This document shows positions 1 through 5,373 of a stretch of DNA of 6,849 bases, in pieces. Source of the stretch: Candidatus Methanogasteraceae archaeon UBA261. Lineage in GTDB: Archaea; Halobacteriota; Methanosarcinia; Methanosarcinales; Methanogasteraceae. The number at the start of each line of letters is the position of its first letter. Within the stretch, counting starts at the first letter, position 1. The translations under genes and the position numbers were made by a program. A model generated the notes under the pieces. The model was not told where the DNA came from. It saw only the letters and a list, made by a program, of their open reading frames with translations, and searched no databases. The stretch covers positions 1-6,849 of the forward strand of contig DAWR01000218.1 in NCBI GenBank assembly GCA_002506015.1, in the 5' to 3' direction.

Positions 1-662
1 CATTTCTTGCATTTCCTGCCGCGCACGATCTGAAGCGTCTTCATCCAGTATATCCCCAGTTCAACCGAATCGAAGCCGGAATCCCGCACAATCGAGGATA
101 GATCTCGCTTGATGAAGTCTCTTGCGGTCACCCCTTCCACAAGCATCCAGACGTTAAACAGTAACCTGACCAGCGCACCCGTGGGGCGCAGATAATCGAG
201 AACAACGATTCTGCCCCCCGCTTTAAGCACCCTGCGCATCTCGTGAAGCACGTTCATGCGCACCGGATGCGGCATCTCGTGCAAGCCGAATGTTATACAT
301 GCGCAATCGAAGTAGCAATCAGGATACGGAATCTCTTCGGCATTCGCAAGAGAGAAGCTCATGTTACCACGTCTCTTCTTTTCCGCCAGTTTCAGCATGT
401 TTTCAGCAAGATCGATTCCGACCACCTCTCCTTCACCCCAGATAGTCTCTGCGATCATCGCGCAGAGTGTGCCAGTCCCGCAGCATACGTCCAGAACCTT
501 ATGGTGTGGTTTCAGTTCCATTTTTTCGATTATAAGTAGTCTCAGGCTATGTTCTCCCCCAAAAAATGAAGAGAGGAATCTGACAAGAGGATCATACACG
601 GACGCAATCCTGTTGCAGTCCTCTCGATAGTGATCCGGTTTTTTTGTGTTTAATTCTGACAT
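1..662 (-). CDS. Class I SAM-dependent methyltransferase, UbiE/COQ5-like (C-terminus cut by window edge)
   Basis: The frame is open from ATG at 662-660 to the left edge, giving 220 residues; the next codon begins TG, so the protein may end (TGA) right at the edge. Motif I is VLDVCCGTGT at residues 56-65 and the post-I acidic residue is D84 in VGIDLAENML. A motif II-like FDCACITFGLHEMP lies at 118-131 and motif III, RRVLKAGGRIVVLDY, at 143-157. The tail TLQIVRGRK (209-217) is typical of the COG2226 group, whose usual length of about 220 residues fits. It should transfer a methyl group from S-adenosylmethionine in the cytoplasm. The substrate cannot be read from sequence: relatives methylate quinones, but many archaeal members are uncharacterised. 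One oddity is Cys60 where the first glycine of the D-x-G-x-G-x-G loop is usual. The start gives MSELNTKKPDHY and has no Shine-Dalgarno site upstream, which fits a short leader or leaderless transcript. It is divergent from the PRC-barrel gene. Confidence 0.88.
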   Translation of the reverse strand, partial: MSELNTKKPDHYREDCNRIASVYDPLVRFLSSFFGGEHSLRLLIIEKMELKPHHKVLDVCCGTGTLCAMIAETIWGEGEVVGIDLAENMLKLAEKKRRGNMSFSLANAEEIPYPDCYFDCACITFGLHEMPHPVRMNVLHEMRRVLKAGGRIVVLDYLRPTGALVRLLFNVWMLVEGVTARDFIKRDLSSIVRDSGFDSVELGIYWMKTLQIVRGRKCKK

Positions 663-689
663 GATTATGATGGTTAAATGTGACAAAAC

Positions 690-704
690 AATTTAAATAT
701 AAAG
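690..704. promoter_or_regulatory. TATA-like box in divergent promoter region
   Basis: An AT-only core (TTTAAATATAA, 692-702) lies between the two divergent starts. Read rightward, an archaeal start site about 25 bp downstream would fall near 722-727, leaving a leader of roughly 35 nt for the PRC-barrel gene. Read leftward, the same box sits about 35 bp before the methyltransferase ATG, so its leader would be very short. It may be one shared element or two overlapping ones; this is inferred from position and composition only. Confidence 0.5.
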
Positions 705-724
705 AAGTATGAGTAGTAAAGGTA

Positions 725-740
725 AGTACTTAGTAGTACT
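725..740 (+). repeat. Paired AGTACT palindromes (inverted repeat, 4-nt spacer)
   Basis: AGTACT occurs at 725-730 and again at 735-740, separated by TAGT. Each copy is itself palindromic, so the pair is both a direct repeat with a 10-bp period and an inverted repeat able to form a 6-bp hairpin with a 4-nt loop. It overlaps the predicted transcription start and leader of the PRC-barrel gene, so an operator or a leader hairpin is possible. No regulator is known for it. Confidence 0.4.
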
Positions 741-745
741 AATAC

Positions 746-752
746 GAGAGGG
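746..752 (+). promoter_or_regulatory. Shine-Dalgarno-like GAGAGGG that favours the second ATG
   Basis: The purine run abuts the ATG at 753 (no spacer) but lies 6 nt before the in-frame ATG at 759. The second spacing is normal for a ribosome binding site, so 759 is the likelier start of the PRC-barrel gene. Confidence 0.55.
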
Positions 753-758
753 ATGGTA

Positions 759-1013
759 ATGGTAAGAATATTTGCGAAGAATCTGTCAAAGAAGAACGTT
801 ATGAGCAGTGATGGGTCTGCGCTCGGCGTGCTGTACAACATCGTGATGAACATCCACAGCGGCGAACTGATCAATCTTGTGGTGAAGCCTGACCTGTCTG
901 TGGACAAGTCCCTGTACCAGGTAGAAGGGGCTTATATGTTAATCCCGTTCGGCGCGGTTCGTGCAGTCAAGGACTTCATCGTCGTGGACAAGAATGAAGC
1001 GATGATGGGGTAA
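759..1013 (+). CDS. PRC-barrel domain protein
   Basis: This is an 84-residue protein (86 if the ATG at 753 is used). It is almost entirely one PRC-barrel: MVRIFAKNLS at the N-terminus, a GSALGVLYNIVM strand pair near 19-30, SGELINLVVKP at 34-44, and the closing IPFGAVRAVKDFIVVD at 62-77. Archaeal single-domain PRC-barrel proteins usually begin with an FAKNLS-like segment close to residue 5, which supports the start at 759. There is no signal peptide or membrane segment, so it is cytoplasmic. PRC-barrels are small beta-barrel adaptors for protein-protein contacts; in haloarchaea, members called CdpB act with FtsZ in cell division. Whether this protein does so is unknown. It lies 8 bp upstream of a membrane coiled-coil gene on the same strand, almost certainly in one transcript, which suggests that the two products work together. 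Confidence 0.88.
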   Translation: MVRIFAKNLSKKNVMSSDGSALGVLYNIVMNIHSGELINLVVKPDLSVDKSLYQVEGAYMLIPFGAVRAVKDFIVVDKNEAMMG

Positions 1014-1021
1014 TTCTGACG

Positions 1022-1825
1022 ATGATGCCCACTGAAACCTTGAAAACGATAAAAAAACTGATACTACTTACTTTTGTTTTTCTTACGGTCTCGTTTATCG
1101 TATTTGGAGCTATTGTTCTGTTGGTCGTTCTCAAGTTGAACCAGGTGAGCGCGCACGCCTTCGGCGAATTTCTCGATGAGATGGGCTGGGGCGTAATCGT
1201 TCTGATATGGGCAATGGTCGTCGGGTATGCGGTCACGTACGCAGTTGCACCCACGGTCATAAGCAGGATCTTTTACACGGATGTCGAACTCAGAGAGGAG
1301 TCTTTAGATCGAAAGACCCAGATGGCGCAGCTCGAAGAGCACATAAGCACACTCGTAACAGTCATGAACCAGTGCTCGGATGCTGCAAACCTCTGCAATG
1401 AATCCTCAAGAGAGTGCGGCGTCTCTGCAAACGAGAGCAGGACTGCAACCGGCAAACTGGAGGATGAGATTCGCGGACTGCGTCAGGCAAGTGGCAAGGC
1501 GTACGAGGTCGTCGGCATGCTCGATGAGGAGAATAAAGTCCTTGCTGCGAAGGTCGGAGAACTGAGTGCGTACACAACGTCGCTTGATAAAGCTCTTGAT
1601 ACTCTGGAGAATAGCCGTGAGAAGGTGCTCGAAGAAGCGCTACAGCCGATGAAAAACAGCCTTCTCGCGCTGAGAAAGGAGAATGTGCAGCTGCACAGGA
1701 CCTCAGCAGAGCTGATCAAATCGCTGGAGGAGGGCGATGAGGATCTGCACGAGTTCCTGCTTGAAGTGGTGCACGGCATCTCGACTTCGTATCGCAGTCA
1801 TGCGGACAAGAAGCGGATAACGTGA
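1022..1825 (+). CDS. Membrane protein with two N-terminal membrane segments and a long coiled coil, function unknown
   Basis: I do not recognise the family of this 267-residue protein. Hydrophobic segments lie at about 13-39 and 57-80, joined by a short loop (40-56). Lys residues at 8, 11 and 12 before the first segment suggest the N-terminus is inside, so the long C-terminal part would also be cytoplasmic. Residues about 85-240 are rich in Glu, Lys, Leu and Ala with heptad-like patterning, typical of a coiled coil (for example TSLDKALDTLENSREKVLEE). Cysteines at 118, 125 and 132 are spaced exactly seven residues apart on this helix. The start is ATG at 1022 or 1025 (tandem ATGs), with a weak GGGG about 11 nt upstream inside the end of the PRC-barrel gene. 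The 8-bp gap to that gene indicates an operon. A membrane anchor or scaffold partner for the PRC-barrel protein is a plausible inference, not something the sequence shows. Confidence 0.8.
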   Translation: MMPTETLKTIKKLILLTFVFLTVSFIVFGAIVLLVVLKLNQVSAHAFGEFLDEMGWGVIVLIWAMVVGYAVTYAVAPTVISRIFYTDVELREESLDRKTQMAQLEEHISTLVTVMNQCSDAANLCNESSRECGVSANESRTATGKLEDEIRGLRQASGKAYEVVGMLDEENKVLAAKVGELSAYTTSLDKALDTLENSREKVLEEALQPMKNSLLALRKENVQLHRTSAELIKSLEEGDEDLHEFLLEVVHGISTSYRSHADKKRIT

Positions 1826-1840
1826 GCGCATAATCTGCGC
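1826..1840 (+). terminator. Weak hairpin just after the coiled-coil gene
   Basis: GCGCA at 1826-1830 and TGCGC at 1836-1840 form a 5-bp GC-rich stem with a 5-nt loop, starting immediately after the TGA stop (1823-1825). There is no T-run after it, and archaeal terminators mainly depend on T-runs, so a terminator role is doubtful. Confidence 0.2.
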
Positions 1841-1869
1841 AATTAGGTCACTTGTGCATGACAGATCGC

Positions 1870-1904
1870 ACATAACATGTGTCACACACCACATAACACA
1901 TAAC
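1870..1904 (+). repeat. Three ACATAAC copies upstream of the DHH gene
   Basis: ACATAAC occurs at 1870-1876, 1891-1897 and 1898-1904, the last two in tandem, within a stretch rich in CA and AC. The array ends about 25 bp before the ATG at 1929, where a promoter box for a leaderless transcript would be expected. It may therefore be a degenerate promoter/operator region or just low-complexity sequence. Confidence 0.35.
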
Positions 1905-1928
1905 CTCGATGCGCCCAGATCAATTAAC

Positions 1929-3983
1929 ATGGCATTATGCGAGAGATGCAGCGGCAAAGGGGAAATCGTAGTCGAAGAGAAGAAATGCGTCGCATGCAAG
2001 GGAACCGGTAAGGCAAAATCGATCAATCTGGGAGAATTGTCTGAAGAGCAACTGAGCCGTGCTCTTGATGGCTCCTGCCCGGTATGCGATGGCACGGGAT
2101 GCGTCAAAATAACAGAAAAATGCCCGGAATGCGGCGGTAGTGGCGAGATTACGGGTCACGTGGATACGCCGTCCGTGAATCTTCTGAGCGATCTCTGCGA
2201 TCTGCAGGATCTTGTTGTGGGCGATCTCTACGAAGGAACGGTCAACGGGGTTACCGACTTCGGGGCATTCATCGATCTGAACAAGAAGATGCGCGGATTG
2301 ATTCGTTCGAACAATCTCGGTTCTGATGTTGCTGTCGGGGATACTGTGCACGTGCATGTACAGAATGTAAAACCGAATGGAAACATAGAATTGATTCCGA
2401 AAAAACTGAAAGAATACCAGATCGTTGAAATAGAGAAACATTTTCCGGAATATCGGAGTTCTGATCTTCTAAAACATGTTGGTAAGACTGTATCCATTGC
2501 CGGAAAGGTTATCCACGTAAAGCAGACCGCAGGACCAACAATATTCACGGTGCTCGATGAATCCGGCACAGTTGTGTGCGCTGCATTCGAGCGTGCCGGA
2601 GAGCGAGCATATCCCGAGGTTGATTCCGGTACCATCGTGAGAGTGGTCGGCGAGGCATCGATGAGAAATCAGGATATCCAGATAGAGGTTGCCGAGATGA
2701 AGGGGCTTTTTGGAAGCGATGCAACCGGGATTTGCGACCGCATCGAGCGTGCGCTTGATATCCTTGCCGAGCCGCAGGATGTCGATTTCTTAATCGAGAG
2801 CGAGGTTACAACATCACTCAAGGAGGGTATGCGCGCTGTTGCAAAGCGGATCAGAAGGGCGATATTCTCATCCCAGCCGATTGTTCTCAGGCACCATGCG
2901 GATGCCGACGGGATGACCGCTGGAATCGCAATCGAGAGGGCGATTCTTCCGTTGATACGAGATGTCAGCGGAACCGACGCAGAGTACTACTTCTACAGAC
3001 GGTCGCCATCAAAGGCGCCGTTTTACGAGATGATGGACATCGTCAGGGACATTACCTTCGCGCTCGGAGATCAGGCGCGGCACGGGCAGGACCTGCCCCT
3101 GATAATCCTTGTTGACAACGGATCGACCGAAGAGGACGTGCCAGCGTTCAGATACACCGATGTTTATGGGATCGATGTTCTCGTGGTTGACCACCACCAC
3201 CCGGACGAGGTTGTGGACCAGTATCTCTGCGAGCATGTGAATCCGTACCATGTGGGCGGCGACTTCGGGGTCACAGCAGGGATGGTCTGCTTCGAGGTCG
3301 CACGCATGATCAATCCGGACGTAACAGACGAGATAAAGCATCTTCCCGCAGTCTCCGCAATCGGCGACCGATCAGAGGCGGCGGAGGCATCCCGATACAT
3401 CGACCTCGTATCAGACCGCTACAGTGCAGCCGAACTCTCGGATATCGCACTCGCACTCGATTATGCGGCATTCTGGCTCAAATTCCAGGACGGACGCGGT
3501 CTCTTAAACGACATTCTCAACTTCGGGAAACTCGACCGTCATCAAAAACTCGTGAAACTGCTCTGCGACCAGGCAAAGAGCATGATCGAGGATCAGTTGA
3601 GGGTGTGCATGCCGAACGTGCGCACGCAGAGACTGCCGAATGGGGTCTCGCTGAACGTGATTGACCTTGAGCACTTTGCGCACAAGTTCACATTCCCGCC
3701 ACCGGGCAAGACCTCTGGCGAGATCCATGACCAGATATGCCAGAAAACAGACGACCCTGTGGTGACACTCGGGTACGGTCCCGACTTCGCTGTGATCAGG
3801 TCGCGTGGGGCTGGCATGAACATCCCGCAGATGGTAAGAGAACTGCACGACGAACTCGTCGGGGCAGGTGTCAGCGGCGGCGGGCATCTCGTCGTCGGCA
3901 GCATCAAGTTCGTGGAGGGGATGAGAACAGAGGTTCTGCAGCGGCTGGCTGAGATGATCGGGAAGCTGGAGACTGATGAGTGA
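1929..3983 (+). CDS. Archaeal RecJ-like DHH phosphoesterase with DnaJ-type zinc finger, S1 and OB domains
   Basis: This is a 684-residue protein of the archaea-specific group matching COG1107. Four CxxCxGxG motifs start at C4, C20, C50 and C65, making a DnaJ-type finger for two zinc ions. An S1 RNA-binding domain follows at about 95-158 (VGDLYEGTVNGVTDFGAFID), then an OB fold at about 184-260 (VGKTVSIAGKVIHVK). The DHH catalytic domain carries HADADG (323-328), DNGS (396-399), DHHHP (421-425) and GD at 479-480, the metal-binding set expected for a Mn/Mg-dependent phosphoesterase. The DHHA1 substrate-binding domain ends with GGGH at 650-653. All key residues are present, so it should be active, probably as a nuclease on RNA or single-stranded DNA in the cytoplasm; the exact substrate is unknown. 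The frame is open back to an ATG at 1854, but that 25-residue extension is rich in His and Thr and unlike the family, whose members begin at the zinc finger. No Shine-Dalgarno site precedes 1929, so the message may be leaderless. Confidence 0.92.
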   Translation: MALCERCSGKGEIVVEEKKCVACKGTGKAKSINLGELSEEQLSRALDGSCPVCDGTGCVKITEKCPECGGSGEITGHVDTPSVNLLSDLCDLQDLVVGDLYEGTVNGVTDFGAFIDLNKKMRGLIRSNNLGSDVAVGDTVHVHVQNVKPNGNIELIPKKLKEYQIVEIEKHFPEYRSSDLLKHVGKTVSIAGKVIHVKQTAGPTIFTVLDESGTVVCAAFERAGERAYPEVDSGTIVRVVGEASMRNQDIQIEVAEMKGLFGSDATGICDRIERALDILAEPQDVDFLIESEVTTSLKEGMRAVAKRIRRAIFSSQPIVLRHHADADGMTAGIAIERAILPLIRDVSGTDAEYYFYRRSPSKAPFYEMMDIVRDITFALGDQARHGQDLPLIILVDNGSTEEDVPAFRYTDVYGIDVLVVDHHHPDEVVDQYLCEHVNPYHVGGDFGVTAGMVCFEVARMINPDVTDEIKHLPAVSAIGDRSEAAEASRYIDLVSDRYSAAELSDIALALDYAAFWLKFQDGRGLLNDILNFGKLDRHQKLVKLLCDQAKSMIEDQLRVCMPNVRTQRLPNGVSLNVIDLEHFAHKFTFPPPGKTSGEIHDQICQKTDDPVVTLGYGPDFAVIRSRGAGMNIPQMVRELHDELVGAGVSGGGHLVVGSIKFVEGMRTEVLQRLAEMIGKLETDE

Positions 3984-4047
3984 GGTCAACGAGGCGTAGA
4001 CACTCTTACTCTTCTGCACCTGAATTTCGGTGGTTTAAAGAACTTTG

Positions 4048-4269
4048 TCATATTCCCGCAGCCGTTTGCATGATCATCAGAGCGTCGAGGGAAGTAACGT
4101 AGTCATCACCGTCCACATCTGCACCCGCGTCCCATCCACCGCTAACTACGATTTGAAGTGCAATTGCGGCGTCCGTTGGGCTGATTTCGCCATCGTGGTC
4201 GAGGTCGCCGCAGATTCCTGCTGCCACGATTTTGCATAGGGAATCCTCAAAAATTAATATGCCCGCCAT
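4048..4269 (-). CDS. Orphan dockerin type I module (probable remnant of a secreted peptidase gene)
   Basis: This 73-residue frame contains two calcium-binding dockerin repeats: DLDHDGEISPTD at 22-33 followed by an AAIALQIV helix, and DVDGDDYVTSLD at 51-62 followed by an ALMIMQTA helix. Asp residues fall at positions 1, 3, 5 and 12 of each loop, as in EF-hand-like dockerin loops. Dockerins normally end secreted enzymes and bind a cohesin; here residues 1-19 are not a convincing signal peptide and no enzyme domain is attached. The peptidase fragment upstream on the same strand is the obvious former partner. A TATA-like run (minus strand, about 4284-4298) lies about 20-25 bp before this ATG, so the piece could still be transcribed alone. 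It is convergent with the DHH gene. The module identity is clear; whether it is a functional gene is doubtful. Confidence 0.65.
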   Translation of the reverse strand: MAGILIFEDSLCKIVAAGICGDLDHDGEISPTDAAIALQIVVSGGWDAGADVDGDDYVTSLDALMIMQTAAGI

Positions 4270-4283
4270 AGTTTATTTCAGTA

Positions 4284-4298
4284 GATATTATATATAAA
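4284..4298 (-). promoter_or_regulatory. TATA-like stretch before the dockerin frame
   Basis: On the minus strand the bases read as an uninterrupted TTTATATATAATAT-like run, about 20-25 bp upstream of the dockerin ATG (4269-4267). That is a typical archaeal TATA position for a leaderless or short-leader transcript. In a rearranged region it may have arisen by chance. Confidence 0.3.
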
Positions 4299-4311
4299 TC
4301 TGGTCAAAATC

Positions 4312-4347
4312 ACGAATGGCACAAATTTTACGAATCACACGAATCAC
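4312..4347. repeat. Degenerate 9-bp tandem repeat, four units
   Basis: The units are ACGAATGGC (4312-4320), ACAAATTTT (4321-4329), ACGAATCAC (4330-4338) and ACGAATCAC (4339-4347). The last two are identical; the first differs from them at two positions and the second is the most divergent. On the minus strand the period of three codons reads as repeated IR-type residues. The array sits exactly where the peptidase reading frame ends, and its stop codon lies inside it, so the repeat marks the break point of the gene. Confidence 0.65.
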
Positions 4348-4732
4348 CACTGTTGCTTGCCGTATATGGGAAGCAGTCTTCATCGGGCACCCCGGTATCC
4401 CTGATATATTCAAGAGCCGATCTGGGCACCCCGCCGCCGCAACTTCCGGCACTACAACAATCTGACACAAGATGCTGCTCTGACAGGCCAATATTCATAC
4501 CAGGATCGTTTGTATAGATCAAGAATGCCGATTCCGCGGCACCTACTGCGCTGAACGCCCAACAACTACCGCAAGACCCCTGATTCTTGACCGGCGTCAC
4601 CCAGTTCTCACCATCCGTATCACGCCAGTCAAATATGCCGGATGACACACCCACACCCTCAGGTAGACACATCAATGTAGCGCCCAGCGGAAGCGAAGCA
4701 ACCCTTCCACCGCACAACGTCCTCTTCGCCAC
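4328..4732 (-). pseudogene. Papain-like (C1A) cysteine peptidase, truncated at both ends
   Basis: The open frame gives 134 residues if the GTG at 4732-4730 is used. It matches the N-terminal half of a mature papain-like enzyme: FDWRD at 34-38, WVTPVKNQGSCGSCWAFS at 44-61 with oxyanion Gln51 and catalytic Cys57, LSEQHLVSDC at 83-92, and SALEYIRDTGVPDEDCFPY at 105-123. Complete enzymes continue for over 100 more residues to the catalytic His and Asn; here a TAA stop inside the 9-bp repeat ends the frame after the Cys half. Upstream, an in-frame TGA (minus strand, 4747-4745) lies just before the GTG and no signal peptide or propeptide is visible, so the 5' end is missing too. It cannot be an active peptidase. 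The dockerin piece downstream on the same strand fits the usual C-terminal module of such secreted peptidases, so the parent gene was probably peptidase-dockerin. Confidence 0.82.
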
Positions 4733-5000
4733 AACCGAAAGCCATCATATTATGTGGTGTTCGAACCATATTCACTATGATGATGGTGATGATGAAGCTC
4801 TGATACAAATAGGCACCATCAGAGGTTCTACTGAATGAATCACGCGTCTTATGCAGACAATCCCTGATTTGTACCATTCAGCAGTTTATATTTTTCTCGA
4901 ATGTAAATAAATAGATATCATAATTATTTTTATTTATAATATATACTCTGATTCATGAAATATTCTATGACAATACAATAGCGCGACAACTTCTGATAAC

Positions 5001-5016
5001 CTATAAGCTTTTATAG
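5001..5016. repeat. Inverted repeat CTATAA-GCTT-TTATAG
   Basis: The 6-bp arms are perfect with a 4-nt centre. The right half (TTTTATAG) also resembles an archaeal TATA box on the plus strand, which would place a start site near 5035-5040. It may be an operator overlapping a promoter; no evidence beyond symmetry and position. Confidence 0.35.
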
Positions 5017-5072
5017 ATATAGCCCCTACTATAAGATGCAGTGCATCCCTCATGATCAACACATGGTAGTTT

Positions 5073-5090
5073 GGTATATGTTGATATACC
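5073..5090 (+). repeat. Hairpin GGTATAT-GTTG-ATATACC
   Basis: A perfect 7-bp stem with a 4-nt loop, flanked by TT and CAA that can extend the pairing with one bulge. It lies inside the interval bounded by the long-range inverted repeat. It is either an RNA hairpin or a protein-binding site. Confidence 0.45.
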
Positions 5091-5126
5091 CAACTGCTCA
5101 ATCGGTATCCCTGCCAAAGCAACATC

Positions 5127-5169
5127 GTGACACTCCCATGGTCAGCGATGAATTTTACAGAAGTGTCAT
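5127..5169 (+). repeat. Stem GTGACACT / AGTGTCAT
   Basis: Arms at 5127-5134 and 5162-5169 pair over 8 bases (the outermost as G-U), with a 27-nt loop. Flanking bases can extend the helix imperfectly (GCA...TGC). It lies inside the candidate structured leader. Confidence 0.4.
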
Positions 5170-5367
5170 TTGTGCAACCTGTAAATGCGCTCTGGCATTG
5201 GCATCGTCGATGTAGATGTTGATCGGTTTCATTCGTTACGGAATAGCCATACCAATGAGAACCTATAGAAGTGCATATATGTAAATTTGTGGAGGGCATG
5301 CGAATGGGGAGTAATCCAATAACCGGGTGAATTTGGAGGACCAAACTGTAGTATAATACAGAATAGT

Positions 5368-5373
5368 AGGGGT
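5368..5373 (+). promoter_or_regulatory. Shine-Dalgarno-like AGGGGT for the surface-protein gene
   Basis: The G-rich run ends 7 nt before the ATG at 5381, a normal spacing, and supports that start over later in-frame ATGs such as the one encoding Met18. It lies in the right arm of the long-range inverted repeat. Confidence 0.5.

Larger units (their letters stand above)
4745..5372. other. Long noncoding gap before the surface-protein gene
   Basis: I see no convincing gene here. Frames on the minus strand (such as the open one at 4934-5344) have no recognisable domain. The part from about 4885 to 4945 is very AT-rich and includes a TATA-like TTTATAATATATA near 4931-4943. From 5001 on there are several inverted repeats: CTATAA/TTATAG at 5001-5016, GATGCA/TGCATC at 5035-5047, GGTATAT/ATATACC at 5073-5090, GTGACACT/AGTGTCAT at 5127-5134 and 5162-5169, and a long-range pair at 5018-5032 and 5363-5376. 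This could be a structured 5' leader of the downstream gene, a short inverted-repeat element, or both. Confidence 0.5.

Noticed and set aside
243..539. A plus-strand open frame of 98 codons
   Set aside because: It lies wholly opposite the methyltransferase, whose motifs are clear on the minus strand.
651..1020. The 10-mer TAATTCTGAC occurring at 651-660 and 1011-1020
   Set aside because: One copy is inside the methyltransferase coding start and the other straddles the PRC-barrel stop codon. A single repeated 10-mer in a window of this size is expected by chance.
1935..2441. A 168-codon open frame on the minus strand
   Set aside because: It is antisense to the zinc-finger and S1 region, where the plus-strand frame has unmistakable motifs.
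3504..4019. A 171-codon open frame on the minus strand
   Set aside because: It is antisense to the DHHA1 part of the DHH protein and shows no domain of its own; GC-rich coding sequence often leaves such shadows.
3984..4047. Pyrimidine-rich stretch after the DHH gene as a terminator
   Set aside because: There is no clear stem and no uninterrupted T-run of useful length, so I could not support a terminator, though convergent transcription ends somewhere here.
4777..4797. ATG-triplet run that reads as CATCATCACCATCATCAT on the minus strand, like a His tag
   Set aside because: Neighbouring sequence shows no vector features, and imperfect triplet runs are common. I treat it as low-complexity sequence.
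4885..4945. AT-rich region as a replication origin or insertion site
   Set aside because: There are no repeated origin boxes and no clear target-site duplication; AT-richness alone is common in archaeal gaps.
4934..5344. A 136-codon open frame on the minus strand
   Set aside because: The translation has no recognisable domain, mixes His, Cys, Ile and Tyr in an unpatterned way, and covers an AT-rich region full of inverted repeats. No ribosome binding site or promoter supports it.
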